Shown: piece by piece, positions 50,141 to 62,402 of the stretch | Layout of the letters: each line of letters begins with the position of its first letter | How positions within the stretch are numbered: position 1 is the first letter of the stretch | Origin: Epiperipatus broadwayi | Lineage: Eukaryota > Onychophora > Udeonychophora > Euonychophora > Peripatidae | Reading direction: 5' to 3' | Assembly: GCA_028023455.1 (NCBI GenBank) | Contig: JAQFVV010000002.1 | Location: forward strand, 33,053,725 to 33,117,724 | Length of the DNA stretch: 64,000 nt | Notes under the pieces: model-generated | Databases searched by the model: none | What the model was told of the DNA's origin: nothing | The model's input: only the letters and a program-made list of their open reading frames with translations | Position numbers and translations under genes: made by a program

Positions 50141-51568
50141 AAATTATGTAATTGATTATATGTGGATTGAAAAATTTATTTAGATAAATTAAAGTATTGC
50201 TTATGATACAATTCAACTAAATCATATTAAAAATAAATACAATACATCCATAATAGAATCATGTTTTGCTGATTAAATTATTGGAATTGCCGTGGTAAAT
50301 AATATACTCATATTTACTTCAAGATGTTTTCAGCAGTTTCTGTAAAATACACCATATCTTGTAATCTTCATTTACAACAACCATCGTTAGGTTAAATTGT
50401 CCCGCATGGATTAATTAGGACAATGTTAGAGTAGCAGTTCTAGAGTTTGTGGTCTGTCGATCGCTGCTCCAGTCATTACTTCTGTTGTTCAAACTTACAA
50501 ATTCCTGAGCAGTAAATAATTTTGGATTATTGCAGAGCTAAACTCCTCGTGACTTCATACAAACTTATAAAGTATATTTAAAAAATATCCAATATATTAT
50601 AATAATTCAGAGAATTTTGCATCTTACATCGGATTTGCACCGATGCACTGCATGTTACTCGTGAACCATTCACGATTATAAATAATAGTGTGGATCATAT
50701 ATCCAAACTACCTTCTGGCTATTCACTGTCATTATTGGAGCAGGCGCTATACTGCAGAGACCAATTATATTTACACTATTCAAAGTAACGGGTTGACTAT
50801 ATTTATGGATTGCTCATTTATTATCAGCTCATAACTGAAGTCACGGAAATAGGTAGTTAACTCATTGCCTGGCTTTTGAAATTAGACAGACAAATGAAAT
50901 TGAATTCAAAATGGTTGTTTGGAAATTCAAGTTATAAACTTGAATGACAATGTGGGTGAAGGATCAATGCTGAATATCTGCAATGTTGACAGTATTTCTC
51001 TACGAGAATAGCCCTGGTTAGTCTCCGGATCTATTTGACATTACCATTGATGGCAATTGATTACTCAAGTAAACACAACTGAATTATGAGTTGGCTAATG
51101 TGAAACAAACTTTAATTCTGTCAATTGCAAATTTAAATATGTGCACACACTTAGTTTCTTTTTGCATTTTGTTAATAGCCAATTCAGAGCAAAAATCTCT
51201 CTGACATTCCCTCATAAAGTAACAATAAATAAGAAGAGTTTACTTCCACGGCTCAGATAGTTTGATAAGTTGGCTATTGGGTCATCTATCTGAAAGAAAA
51301 ATAATCTTAGAACTCAAGATAAATTCAAGTTTATCCAATCAATATTTAAACCTTACTATAAAACCATTTTAATAAATATATTGTTTATTTTTAGCCAAAA
51401 AATTAATTTTCCTAGTTAAATAAAACAGGTAAAAGTTTAATCCATTTGCAGTTAAATGCTGATCTAAGTTAGCATTATCATTCTGAAATTAAGGACTACT
51501 GTTCAATAAGTTTGAACTATCAAACATCACTTGATCACCATACTTTATGCTTATACAAACTGTTTTTC
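50141..51568. other. Less AT-rich unique-looking DNA, no gene recognised
   Basis: The part from about 50380 to 51000 has more balanced composition than its surroundings and matches no repeat in this window. No open frame, splice pattern or RNA could be supported. It could be conserved noncoding DNA. Confidence 0.35.
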
Positions 51569-51981
51569 ACAGAGGCAAAATTCTTCATACAGTAGCGCCA
51601 CTCAGTGCAAGTTAGAGTAATCAATAGATGCAGTAATGTTTGTACATTAAATTCCTACTTAGTGCCTACTCATCCAATATCCCCAGACTAGTTTCTAACT
51701 TGTGGCTTTCATCAGTGAGGAGTTTTGAATCTGAGAGCACTGCACCTAGATCTTAGGATCTAATGCATCCCTCTGATCTGAGAGCACTGCACCTAGATCT
51801 TGGGATCTAATGCAACTCTCCAACAGCAATCTCACTGATGAAAGCCACAAGGTAGAAATTAGTCTGGGAATATTGGATGAAAAGGCACTAGATAGGAATT
51901 TTTTGCACAAACCTTCATGCATCCATTGATTACTCTAGCTTGCACTGAGTGGTGCTACTGTATGGAGAGTTTTGTCTCTGT
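51569..51981. repeat. Foldback family C, long copy with inner tandem duplication
   Basis: The outer arms are CACAGAGGCAAAATTCTTCA...CATACAGTAGCGCC and the inverse ending TTTTGTCTCTGTG. The core has CAATATCCCCAGACTAG and CATCAGTGAGG with inverses further on. A 47-bp period duplication (CTGAGAGCACTGCACCTAGA at 51731 and 51778) lies at the centre. Confidence 0.87.
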
Positions 51982-52524
51982 GATCAATAAGTTTACATGT
52001 TAAGGCATTCACTTCTATTTTGTACGATATTCTAGATTTTTTGGCATTATCCTGTTTAAATATAAACATCTAAAATGAATATCAAACCTCAAAATATATT
52101 ATGCTAATTTTTTCCATTAAACAGCGAAATGTTCTTATTCAATTTTTTATTAATAAGATATTACAATGAATTTATTGTGTTTTTGAACCCTTTAAAAAAA
52201 AAATCAAAAAAGTTATATATGCAGAGATTATGCATCAAACAAAGAATTCCATAATTCTCAACTTACTTTAAACATCTGCGTTAATGCAATAATTTGTTCT
52301 GTTAGTCTACTTCTGAGCCCTCTATTGGTAGATTATCCATGGAGTAAACTAATAGAGTGGATATTTAAGGGCCTCACTTGATATTTATATGAAAATACGG
52401 TTCTACTATTTACATTGAATCTGATGTTGATTTTGTTACGAGTTAATAATGTGATCCACTGTTCTTTCATTTTTATTCATATTATTTCTTTAATATTTAT
52501 TATTACACAGAAATGGTGATCATA

Positions 52525-53105
52525 TGATATTTATTCGTCATCAACCAATATCAATCCACTTCAGGATGAAGGTCTCTCCAAGTTCAATTTTTCGATCTTT
52601 AGCTTCTCTTCTCCACATCACTCCTACACACTTTCTTATTTCATCCATCCATCTCACATGTGGTCTCTTTCTGGGTCTTTTACAAACACTTGGAATCCAG
52701 TTTAAGATTTCAATTGTCCATCTATTCAACTCTTCTAGTAATATGTCCAGCCCAACTCCACTTGTCTTTTAATTTTTTTAATGAGATCAGTAACACCTAT
52801 TTGTTCTTACCCATATATTGCGTTTTCAATCTCTTCTTGTTATTCCCAACATGCATCTCTCCATACTTCTTTGAGTGATCTGAAGTCTCTGTATTGCTCT
52901 TCTATTAAGTGTCCAAGTCTCAGATTCATAAGTAAGAACAGGTAAAACCCATTTATTAAAAACCTTGCTTTTCAAACACATAGGCATATTTTCTTTTAGT
53001 ATCAAGTTATTTCTACCAAAAGCACTCCAACCAAGTTTAATTCTATGATTAGTTTATCCATTATGTTTCCATCTGTATTAATAATTAACTGTTAACTTCT
53101 TCTAA
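52525..53105 (-). mobile_element. RTE-like LINE, C-terminal part
   Basis: On the minus strand, in shifting frames: LGWSAFGRNNLILKENMP (GRN region in the family) near 53040, LKSKVFNKWVLPVLTYESET, WTLNRRAIQRLQITQRSMER and CMLGITRRD to about 52830, then IGVTDLIKKIKRQVE and KRPRKRPHVRWMDEIRKC near 52670-52620. It ends REAKDRKIELGETFILKWID near 52555. This is the section from the thumb to the C-terminus. It is 5' truncated with a few frameshifts; its end matches 12040-12275 almost word for word. Confidence 0.87.
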
Positions 53106-54476
53106 CTCGTAATCAATCTTTATTTTTATATTATTATTTACTAATTAAATAATTCAAACAATTAAATATTTTTTTGATTCTTCTGTTTATTTGTATAGGA
53201 ATTATGATAAATAAATAATCAAAGTAAGATTGAAATAAACAACGATTAATAACTATATTATATTTATCGAAGTGGCTTTCATCTCCATTGAGAACTTCTC
53301 AAGATATTATACTAAACAATTCATATAGCCATCTACTGAACATTATTTACATTAAATTGTGCTTTTTTAATCAATTGAGATGAAATCTGGTTCAATAAGT
53401 ATTATAATAGTTATTAATAATTGTTTATTTCAACCTTACTTTGATTGATTATTTATTTATGTATTTGTGACGACATTATGGACAAATAAATTGTATTGGA
53501 TATTTGACCGTTATAAGGAATTACGATATATGGATAAGTCCTTTGTAATATAGAAAATTATCGCAATATTGCACCACATAGTATAAATTATGCTAATGAA
53601 TTGACAAATGGTAAGTGGTGATCCAAATCATGGGGTCTCACATGTGAATCTGTCTTCACAAGATATAAACCAAATATGTTAATAAGTAATCAATATTTTG
53701 AATAATTGTAGGTGTTCATTTCTATTTTTAAATTAATGATTTCACTGATAGTGTTAGCTCAGATTTTATTAGCTCTGTTTTGAAATAATTTTTTCATGGC
53801 TTTATGATATGTCATATTTTTAGATCATCCAAAAAGAACATATGGTTTTCATTTAAAAGAGAAAATGTAAAAACAATAAATCAAACACTGTTTAATCATT
53901 AAGATATGATGATTGTTTTTCAATTATATACTTACCATAGCATGTCATGTCATCAACTTTGATAATTCTATACCACATGACCTTCCCAGTAACTGACTAA
54001 TATTTGTCTAGATCAGGAGTGGGCAATCTATAGCATACCATGGAATTAATTTTGGCATATGGAATCCCTGATTATAAGAATAAAAAATAGTATAATAAAA
54101 TAAAATAAAGAATTTTTATTAATATTCGGGGGGGGGGGCAAAAAAATTAAAATTCTATAAGCCAAACTTTTAAAAAAATATTGTTTACACTCCGGAAGTA
54201 GATGTTTCACACTTGTTTCATTTTGAGGATTAATAGAAAATGAGTTCATAAAATTGTTTGTTCACTTTATAATTGTTCATTTAAAAATGTTCTTAACTCC
54301 AAATATTAAAAATCTTGTGAAAACAAAACAAACTCTCAAGACTCATTTAAAGGAAACAACATTTTAATATTTGTTCTGTGATTGACTAAGATATTTACTA
54401 GCGCAGTTTCAGACGGTATCAACTTCTACGCATGCTCTGTTCTGTTGTTAAACCAAAAGTTTTGGTTGTCTATGAA
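53106..54476. other. AT-rich DNA with poly-G tract and a possible hAT left end
   Basis: An 11-base G run lies at 54128-54138. CAGGAGTGGGCAATC at 54014 looks like a hAT end. A matching right end was not established; GTTGACTACCCCCA near 55163 is a weak candidate. No gene was recognised. Confidence 0.4.
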
Positions 54477-54903
54477 TATATTGTACAGGCTTAACACCTG
54501 CATTCGTATATGTAATATATGCGGGATTCGAACTCAGACTTTCACACGACCCACAATTCTCAGTGCCATTTTATATTGCTGAACCACCTGATCACACACA
54601 TGTTGAAAAATAATCACCAATACTCATATTTCGTGCTAAATCAGCACTCAGCAGTTGGTCCAGATCACCATCTCCACACATATACAATCAGTATTCAACT
54701 TTATATTAAGATAGCCAATCTTCATACTTTAATGGTCAGGCTAAAGCTGAGTACTGATTGTGGAGATGGTAATCTGGAGCCACTGATAAGTGCTGGCTTA
54801 GCACGAAATACTTATATTGGTTATTATTTTTCAACATGTGTGTGATCAGGTGGTTCAGCAATATAAGATGGCACTGAGAGTTGTGGGTTGTGTGAAAGTC
54901 TGA
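54477..54903. mobile_element. Family F element, palindromic, with 12-bp target duplication
   Basis: The segment is flanked by the perfect direct repeat GTTGTCTATGAA (54465-54476 and 54904-54915). Inside, 54537-54903 is a palindrome: CTCAGACTTTCACACGACCC on the left and GTGTGAAAGTCTGAG at the right end, with TTGCTGAACCACCTGATCAC and its inverse within. The frames at 54519-54845 and 54736-54924 mirror each other for this reason. GGGATTCGAACTC near 54521 is the inverse of a B box. Confidence 0.8.
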
Positions 54904-55422
54904 GTTGTCTATGAAGAAACTCATCTTTTTAAAATATCATGTGGCTTTATAGAGTTTCCTCATAGTCAACAAACGTTGGTTTAATATGACAATACAGGAC
55001 ATGTAGCAGTTGATTACTGTGTTTAGAATTATATTTGTTCTGTAGTACATTATTATGAAAGAAATGTTAAATATTTCTGTATTGTATTGTATATAATAGC
55101 AACCTAAAATGTATATATATGCATGTGAAATCATGGTTGGAAAAATCGTTGCATGAACTTAAAATGTTGACTACCCCCAATTTAGAATGATCATTACTGA
55201 TTTTCTTTTATCATGGCCATTTAACATACATATGCATTCATTTTCTATAAAATTAATAAATTGCGCATGCTCAATCGATTTCACATAATATATAACTTTG
55301 TTATTTAGTAGTAAAAATTTACAATGATAATCGTAGACCAGTTTGTAATTTGTGTTGTATTATATATATATATGTTACGTTCGCCTAAGGGAAAGCAAGT
55401 TGAAATAATTTGGTTTGTATCA

Positions 55423-55510
55423 GCATCTTGGTGGTCTAGTGGTTAGCATAGCTGTCTTCCAAGCAGCTGGCCCAGGTTCACTTCCCGGTCAATGCATTTG
55501 ACATATATAT
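55423..55510 (+). mobile_element. Short SINE derived from tRNA-Gly(UCC)
   Basis: The tRNA-like part at 55423-55495 has a well-kept D arm (TGGTCTAGTGGTTAGCATAG), anticodon loop CTTCCAA between GCTGT and GCAGC, and a T arm CCAGGTTCACTTCCCGG. ATTTGACATATATA follows, the same 3' motif as the copy at 3703. Acceptor pairing is imperfect, so it is not a functional tRNA gene. Confidence 0.82.
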
Positions 55511-56255
55511 AATAAATTCTTTATATCATTAAGGTATATATGTGCTGCTGAAACTTCGTTCTAATGCTCATCTAACTTATTGGTGTGAGGATAAATTGGG
55601 TCAGTCAAGATTGTACTGCTATATGAAATGGTCAAGTATTGTCTAATAACATATAAGTATATACAGTGTTATATCATAAATACGGTTTTTATTGTATTAT
55701 TGCTCTGCATTGTTTGATGAGATGGTAGATTCTAGGGTTCAAAGTCCTTGGATCACGATCCCATTTGTTTTTAACAGTATTTGACTTCTTATGAACTCCT
55801 GAACAATAAACCATTTAATTATTTGCAATTAAAGAATTTAAAGTCATCATAAATTGACCTCTACTGCTTTCTTCGTAAAATGTATACATTGAAAACTTTT
55901 GAAACAAGACTAGTATAATATTAAAGTTCAAGAAAAGAGAATGAAATAGAAGTTTAGTACTAAACTAAACCATTTAATGTGTTTGATATTTTGACTTTGA
56001 TACATGCAAATAGGTTTTTTTAAGTCTAATTTTAGTAATTGAAACAGTATCTGTTATTAAATATAATACAAATTTGCATATGTTTGTTCATTTGCATAAC
56101 AAACACAGGCGAACAAACGTATGTAAATTTGAATTACAAATATGGAAGGAAAAAGCAATAATATATTAAATACAATACTAATTTTTAGACAGTTTAAGAG
56201 TAAATCTGTGAACATTACGAGTTAATGTGCACACTTTCGGCCTGTGCCTTTCTAA
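55511..56255. other. AT-rich DNA with a weak two-copy repeat
   Basis: CTTATGAACTCCTGAACAAT...AATTATTTG near 55790-55830 resembles 11755-11800, and GGGTTCAAAGTCC near 55736 is B-box-like. No gene or full repeat could be defined. Confidence 0.35.
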
Positions 56256-56395
56256 TGTTGGCTTAGCATGAAATACGTATATTGGTGAATATTTATCTTT
56301 TCAACATATATGTGTTCAAGAGTATCAGTTTTATGAGGTAATGTGAAAATGGTGGGGCGTGTGAAAGTCTGTGCTCATATACCCTATATATTACA
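56256..56395. repeat. Family F repeat, partial, inverted relative to 6106
   Basis: It runs from TGTTGGCTTAGCATGAAATA to GTGAAAGTCTGTGCTCATAT and ACCCTATA, the inverse of the first 140 bases of the 6106 copy. Confidence 0.82.
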
Positions 56396-57916
56396 TATAT
56401 AGACACAGGTATATAATAAGCCTGTGTGTTTCAGTGATTAACAAATATATATGAAATACTGATGTAAATAATATTATTAAGATTAATCCTTATTCATGCC
56501 ATCTTTAAAATGTTTACATGGCCAGCAAGAGATGAGTTATTTTTCCATCAAACATTACCAATTGGAAGATTATGAAAATTTTTATAGAGGGCATAAGCAT
56601 TTTCATTAATTAATAATATCTATTGGTGTATTTTGTTATGCAAACATATTTATACATGTATATACTCATTCTTTGACTTTTTTTAATGTAAATTATCAGT
56701 GTATACTATCATTTATATTATTAAAAATATCTTATCAAACGATACTTATCAAATGGTATTATCTAAGTACTACACGCAAATATATTTGTTGAACCTTGAT
56801 ATGTGTACACATACATGTGTCCAATTTTTCTGATGAATGTATAATTTTAAATTTTGAGCTATTATATAATTTTTAGTTCTTTACAATATATTTTAAAAAA
56901 TAATAACAAAACCATTTTAAAAGTGATGTAAACTCTTACTTTACCAATGTTCTAAAGTAAAATTATATATATATTAAATGTACATAATTTTAAAATGTAT
57001 TTTTGTGACATATACGTTGTTTATATATAATGTTTTTAAAAATGTTATTGTTGAAAATTCAGATAAAAATTATCGACTTCCATTCAAACACTTCATTTCT
57101 TCAATTTTTTTTTTTTTGTGTTGTTATTGTTGACCTTTTATATTCTGTTATATGGTAATGGCAAAACAAAAAAAAAATAGATAAAGGTCTCTGTAATTAG
57201 ATCCTAATAACTTATTTACCTGCTTTTAAAGAAAATTACAGTATAACACTTTACAAACAAACATTATGGTGGTGCTATCTCCTGATCAGGGTATAAAAGG
57301 TTAATATATTTATACTGTACTATTTTTTCTCTACTGTTGTTATTGAAAATAATTTTATCTGTAAATCAATAAATAAATTGACATATTAAACTATTGTTTA
57401 GTTTGTTTTTTATTTTTGTTAAAATATTTATGTTGAGCCCTAAGTAAATGCTTTTAAATTAATCTGTCTGTGTTTCTGTCAGGATGTCCACATTTTTGAA
57501 TTTTTAACAATTAAAAAAAATCTGGTCCCTGATTACAACTGGAACTCACAACCTTACTTTTTCCACAAAAGAGCCAACATTAACATTACTTGTATAGAGT
57601 AAAATTTGGTTAATATTAATTTATTTTAATAAAACAAATATTTTCTACTAAAAGCTGAATTATTCATCTGAAATAATTAATATTTCACAAATATTTTGTA
57701 AAAAAGAATATGTAAAAAAAAAAAAGTTAGATAAATATGTATTTTTTTCCCATTTCCATCTCCATAATGAACACAACTGTTAAAATCTTTGACAGCAGGT
57801 GCTCTCTTGTGGAAAGAACAAGAAACAAAAAAAAAAAGACTCTTGAAGAAAATTATTTTATTTAAATTGAAATTATATATTTTATTATCACTAAAAAAAA
57901 AAATATTTTAAGAAGA
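56396..57916. other. AT-rich DNA, nothing recognised
   Basis: CTGTCTGTGTTTCTGTCAGG and ATGTCCACATTTTTGA near 57465-57500 parallel the left flank of foldback D at 47060-47090, so the D element may extend this far with an insertion. No gene was recognised. Confidence 0.4.
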
Positions 57917-58118
57917 TTTTTTTAAAATAATGCTTTTATGTAAATATTCCACTAAAAAGTAAAAAATAATGTAATAATCCATTCCATAAAAACATTTGAA
58001 ACTTTTCATTTTTATAATATATTTATGTCTCAAATGCTTTTATGAAGTGGATTATTACTTTATTTCTTAGTTTTTCATGGGATATTTACATAAAAGTATT
58101 TTTTTTAATTTAAATATT
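57917..58118. repeat. Foldback family D, short copy
   Basis: Arms TTAAAATAATGCTTTTATGT...CATAAAAACATTTGAAAC face GTCTCAAATGCTTTTATGAA...ACATAAAAGTATTTTTTTTAA. The layout matches 47125-47540 but the middle of each arm is shorter. Confidence 0.78.
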
Positions 58119-59483
58119 ATTTTAATAATCCAACAAATGTTAGAAGTAGTGAGAATGTGTTTAAAGTATATGATCTGAAATTAAAAACCTGTACAGTTTA
58201 AGTTATTAGTAGTAGCATTATATGGTCCAATCACCATACAATAGTAATCAATTATATAAATCTATTGTTTAAATGAATAGAAACTCCCAGTGACCTGTCA
58301 GTAAATGTAGAATGATCTCACTTATATTTTAGCTTTGATTGTATATACACATAACATTTTCTGGTATATTTATATGCAAATGGTAATTTATATGTGCTAA
58401 CATAATTTTAAGACAACTATAAGCTATTCTGCAATCATTAAAACTGACATGATTTTCAGTACTTTATTTACATCTATATTTATGCTATTAAAATGTTATA
58501 TATAAATCTACTGTTTATAGACTGCTATATTTCTAACTTTATCTTTCCAAATTCTATCAATTTTCTTACTTTTACCCTCCACATTACTATTTTTTCCCCA
58601 TCTTCAAATACTTTTTACTCTATTGTATTATTGTGATATATTGTTATTTATTGCTTTTATATTTTTTACAACAGCAACAATACCAATATACTACTTTATT
58701 ATTTCATTTCTGCACTTACAACATGCATACACACATGTAGCAAACAATTTTAAAATAAATATTCGCATTCCATTTCCAAGGAAAGAAAAAAAATACTTTA
58801 GAAATACGTTTTATAATGACTATACAACTCAATCTGTGAAAAATTAATATGTCCATATATAGAATGTGCTGATACAATTTTATGTTCGATATGTTAGAAT
58901 GCTATCTTTTAATTTCTCCAGCAGAAAATATTCCTTTCTGAAATACTTCAATGCCATGTCCAATTGTAGCTCTTCAGTGTATTCTATTCTCTACCATATC
59001 TTCCCAACATAAACAATTGACATTGTGCTTCTTTAGAATGTCTTTGAGATAATCGGTATAATGTAGATGTGGTCTACATTCCTATGAAACCCGTGTTCAA
59101 GTTTACTGTAAATCACCATTTTAGGAAGTTTTCCATTCTTCATTCACTTTACATGTTTAATCCAATGAAGTTATTTTATGATAGTATTACATCCAGCAAG
59201 TTGAAGAACATATTGATCATTTGATCTTGCCATGGTATTTTTAAAATTTTGTAGAGTATCCTTAAATGAAATTTCTGCGAGGTCTTTACATCAGTAGAGT
59301 ATCCCAGTTTCACCTCCATGTAATGAAGTAAAATAACATATACACAACTAACATAGTTGTATTTGTTATTTCTCTGTGATGTAATACTCATCTTTTAATG
59401 TGTTATAAGCAGCACATTGGAGACAGTGTGGTATCACAGCATCTAATTCTACCTTTCTACTTATTACCAAAGTGTTTATGAAT
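58119..59483. other. AT-rich DNA, nothing certain
   Basis: A minus-strand RTE remnant is possible at 58900-59400 (spaced words such as ATAATGTAGATGTGGTCTACATTC), but no motif could be read reliably. The frame 59366-59710 crosses a foldback and is not a gene. Confidence 0.3.
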
Positions 59484-59598
59484 ACCAAACTGTCCATACA
59501 GTAGTGCCACCAAGTGCAAGTCTTCATAATTAATGGATGCAAGAATGTTTGATTATGAAAACTTGAATGTGGTGGCACTACTGTATGGAGACTTTGGT
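59484..59598. repeat. Foldback family C, minimal copy (115 bp)
   Basis: ACCAAACTGTCCATACAGTA...GTGCCACCAAGTGCAAG faces TGGTGGCACTACTGTATGG...ACTTTGGT. It is the shortest copy seen and keeps the CATACAGTAGTGCCAC arm core. Confidence 0.88.
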
Positions 59599-59599
59599 A

Positions 59600-60255
59600 A
59601 GGTGGGTGAGAAAGGTAATACAGTATGCAGAAGATTTGGATAAAGAATTTATATTTATACAAAAGATGGGCTGAGTGTGTTAGGAGAAATGTTGCATGTT
59701 GTAGTGGCAAGGAATGGAAGAGAAGAATAGATGCATTAATAAAGAACAGGAAGTTGGAGAGATTGAGATTAAAAAGAGTTTAAATATATATAGACGTAAA
59801 TGAAATATTGGATGTGAGTTAATTTATGATAATAGCAAAAAGAGTAGTTTACTGTTTAAAGCTCAAAGAGAATCATTAGCAACAAGGGAATATACACAAA
59901 TGGGAAAATGTGAGTGATTTAGTCTGCAAGTTGTGTGACGAAGGCATAAAAAATATTAGACATCTGTTAATTGAATGTAAGCAGAAAGGATACAAATAAT
60001 GAAGTTGTGGAAGAATAAATGTAAGCAAAGTGATTATACAGAAAGTGGGTTCTTGGTTTTTATGCTAGGTTTGAGAAAAGATATGGGGAATTTAGATATA
60101 AAGGTTATGGTGTTGACAATTATGTTGTGGAAACAGGATGGAGCAGGATAGAGAAGAATGTGAGAAAATTTAGGGCTGGGAATGGAAAGGGAAGGTAAAG
60201 TGGCTAAGCAATTCCTGACTCTGTATAAGAAGTCATATTATATCACATTACTTTA
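59600..60255 (+). mobile_element. LINE C-terminal fragment with zinc knuckle
   Basis: VSDLVCKLCDEGIKNIRHLL followed by IEC, near 59920-59980, has the C-x2-C-x8-H-x4-C pattern of LINE C-terminal zinc knuckles. WVLGFYARFEKRYG near 60047 and a VAKQFLTLYKKSYYITL-like end near 60200-60255 follow in shifting frames. The sequence differs from the L1-like family at 45652. Clade not determined. Confidence 0.65.
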
Positions 60256-62194
60256 ATTAGAAACGTGTTAAGCATATGAGATGATGATCATATGGTGTTT
60301 TGATGGTGTTACAAAGTTTTTAAACTGACTTTCATTATCAAGTCGATATCCATTCAAGCTAAAAGTTGCCGAGAATTTTTCTTCTATTATTGGCTGATAA
60401 AAAACCAGTTTTTGAACATTAATTAATAAATCAAAATCTTTTAGATGTTGCAATCAAAACATTAAATACATTCTGTAAAACATCTTTTGAACTGGCAAAA
60501 ATAGCATGATCATACTAAAAATCCAGAACCAAAGAAGATGACTTTTTTGCTTTGCTTTTAATCAATCCAAATTAAAAATTCAATTCATCAAACCTGCATT
60601 TCGAATATTTTAATCTTTTTAACTATTTTTAAATTATCTCAATTTGCCTTCATATAGAAAACTTTATACTTACATACAACATTTTTCAATGGACTATAAA
60701 AAATATCACTGTTATTTGAATATCGTCTATTATTGTCTTGCTATACATTAATGTATTTCAGACTCTAATCATTTTTGTTTATCTACAGACTGGTTCTCCA
60801 TTAAAATCAGACTTCAGGATATCAGTTAAATTTTTATGTAATAATCATAATTTCTTATGCTTACATTTGTTTTACTGCAGAAATAATAAGATACGTGCAA
60901 CAGATCAATTACAGAGGTTCATCTTCACTGCAATCTATGAATGTTTAATTGATGACAGTATAATTAATGCCTGGGTAGGAATGCTGAAACTCTACTTTCA
61001 ATCCTTGACATTTTCATCCCATAGATGGCGTACTTGTAAATAGGTACATAAGCTTTTTGCTCCAGAATTGAGCATGCGTCAATGTGTTCTATCAAATAAT
61101 AGATATCTAATAATTATGATATTGTCAGACTATCTTTTCAAATGGACTTCCAATACATAGCCAGGTCCTTTCCCTTATTGAAAATAATCAGATTCACTTA
61201 GCCAGCTTTCTCATTTGCCTCTTTATGTCAGTGATTCTTTATTTACTTTTATTGTTATTTTCATTGGACAATTGTATTTTATGTTCAGTCTGATCTTGAT
61301 AACATAGTTTGGACAAGTCTATTGTGTGTTTAAAAATATGTAAAACATTAAGCATACAAATAATTAACATATTTTGATTAAGAAAGGATAAGAAGGCAAT
61401 ACTCTATCTCTATTACCCCTCATACTCCACTCCCCCTGTCTTGAACTATTCAGACTAAATATAAAAAAAGGAAATTGTCAATATAAAAGCTATGAACAGT
61501 GATATTTTTTTTTTTGGCTTTTCAAAACACGAGCTGAGAAACCAATACCATAGAAGATTTAACCCTGAGTTTTCCCTGAAAGTACTAATGCAGGATGCCC
61601 TGACCTTTACAGGCTGCCCCAACCTTTACTACATGTTTAAATACACCTTACAGCAACATCAAACTACAACTTGGCTATAGTTATTTTTTATATGTAAATA
61701 ATATCTGATGTAATTAAAAGAAATCAAAGTTTTTTGGATATTCTTTAACAATTATTGTGTATATTATTAATAGTGTCAAATTATTAAATAATATTTAAAG
61801 CATCAGTAATCTCTTATTAGTCTGTTTATATAATCTCATATCTTTACAAATTTATTATTTGTTTATTATCTTATTCATTCACAATTACGTATATAAAATC
61901 AACTCCAGACAGAATATAGCAGTCTTGTTGGGTTTAATGTCATACTGTTGGTGTTAATATTAGATAACATAACATTCAGGATATCCTATTTTATCATTTA
62001 GTTTCTATTTTATTTTTGGTCATGAATTGACCCTGATTTGAGATTAAAAGCCATCTAAAATAATTTTCAAGTGGTAATTTTGGTATGAATACTGTTTTTT
62101 CTTAACAATTCTATTATTTAAAACTGTTTAAGACAATTCTTTAAACAATATTTATAGAGGAATATATTTACTAATATTTTCTCTTTAATAGTGT
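60256..62194. other. AT-rich DNA, nothing recognised
   Basis: Short open frames at 60738-61043 and 61492-61680 have no family resemblance and no supporting splice or start context. Confidence 0.4.
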
Positions 62195-62202
62195 ACCATA
62201 CC

Positions 62203-62235
<33 letters not shown>

Positions 62236-62236
62236 T
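62195..62236. repeat. (TA)n(CA)n compound microsatellite
   Basis: A TA run is followed by a CA run, framed by CATACCATATAT and ACATGTATGGTATG, which form a small inverted pair. Confidence 0.9.
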
Positions 62237-62351
62237 GTATGGTATGTGAGTGTTGGCAATTGGTAATATTTAAAAGTTTAAAAAAATAAAAGATTAGAAA
62301 TAGTTAATAAACACTATTTAGTTTTTTGTTTATGTAATTTATTGTCCCAAG

Positions 62352-62402
62352 TTAGCGGGTTCGCTTCCCGGCTGTTGCTATGACACATGAGAAAGAAAAA
62401 AA
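62352..62402 (+). mobile_element. tRNA-derived SINE, 3' fragment
   Basis: GTTAGCGGGTTCGCTTCCCG and GCTGTTGCTATGACACATGA, then an A-rich tail, match the T arm, acceptor end and 3' motif of the SINE at 27498. The front half is missing. Confidence 0.78.

Noticed and set aside
54014-55181. hAT element from CAGGAGTGGGCAA to near GACTACCCCCA
   Set aside because: The right end does not close with CTG and the flanking 8-mers match poorly.
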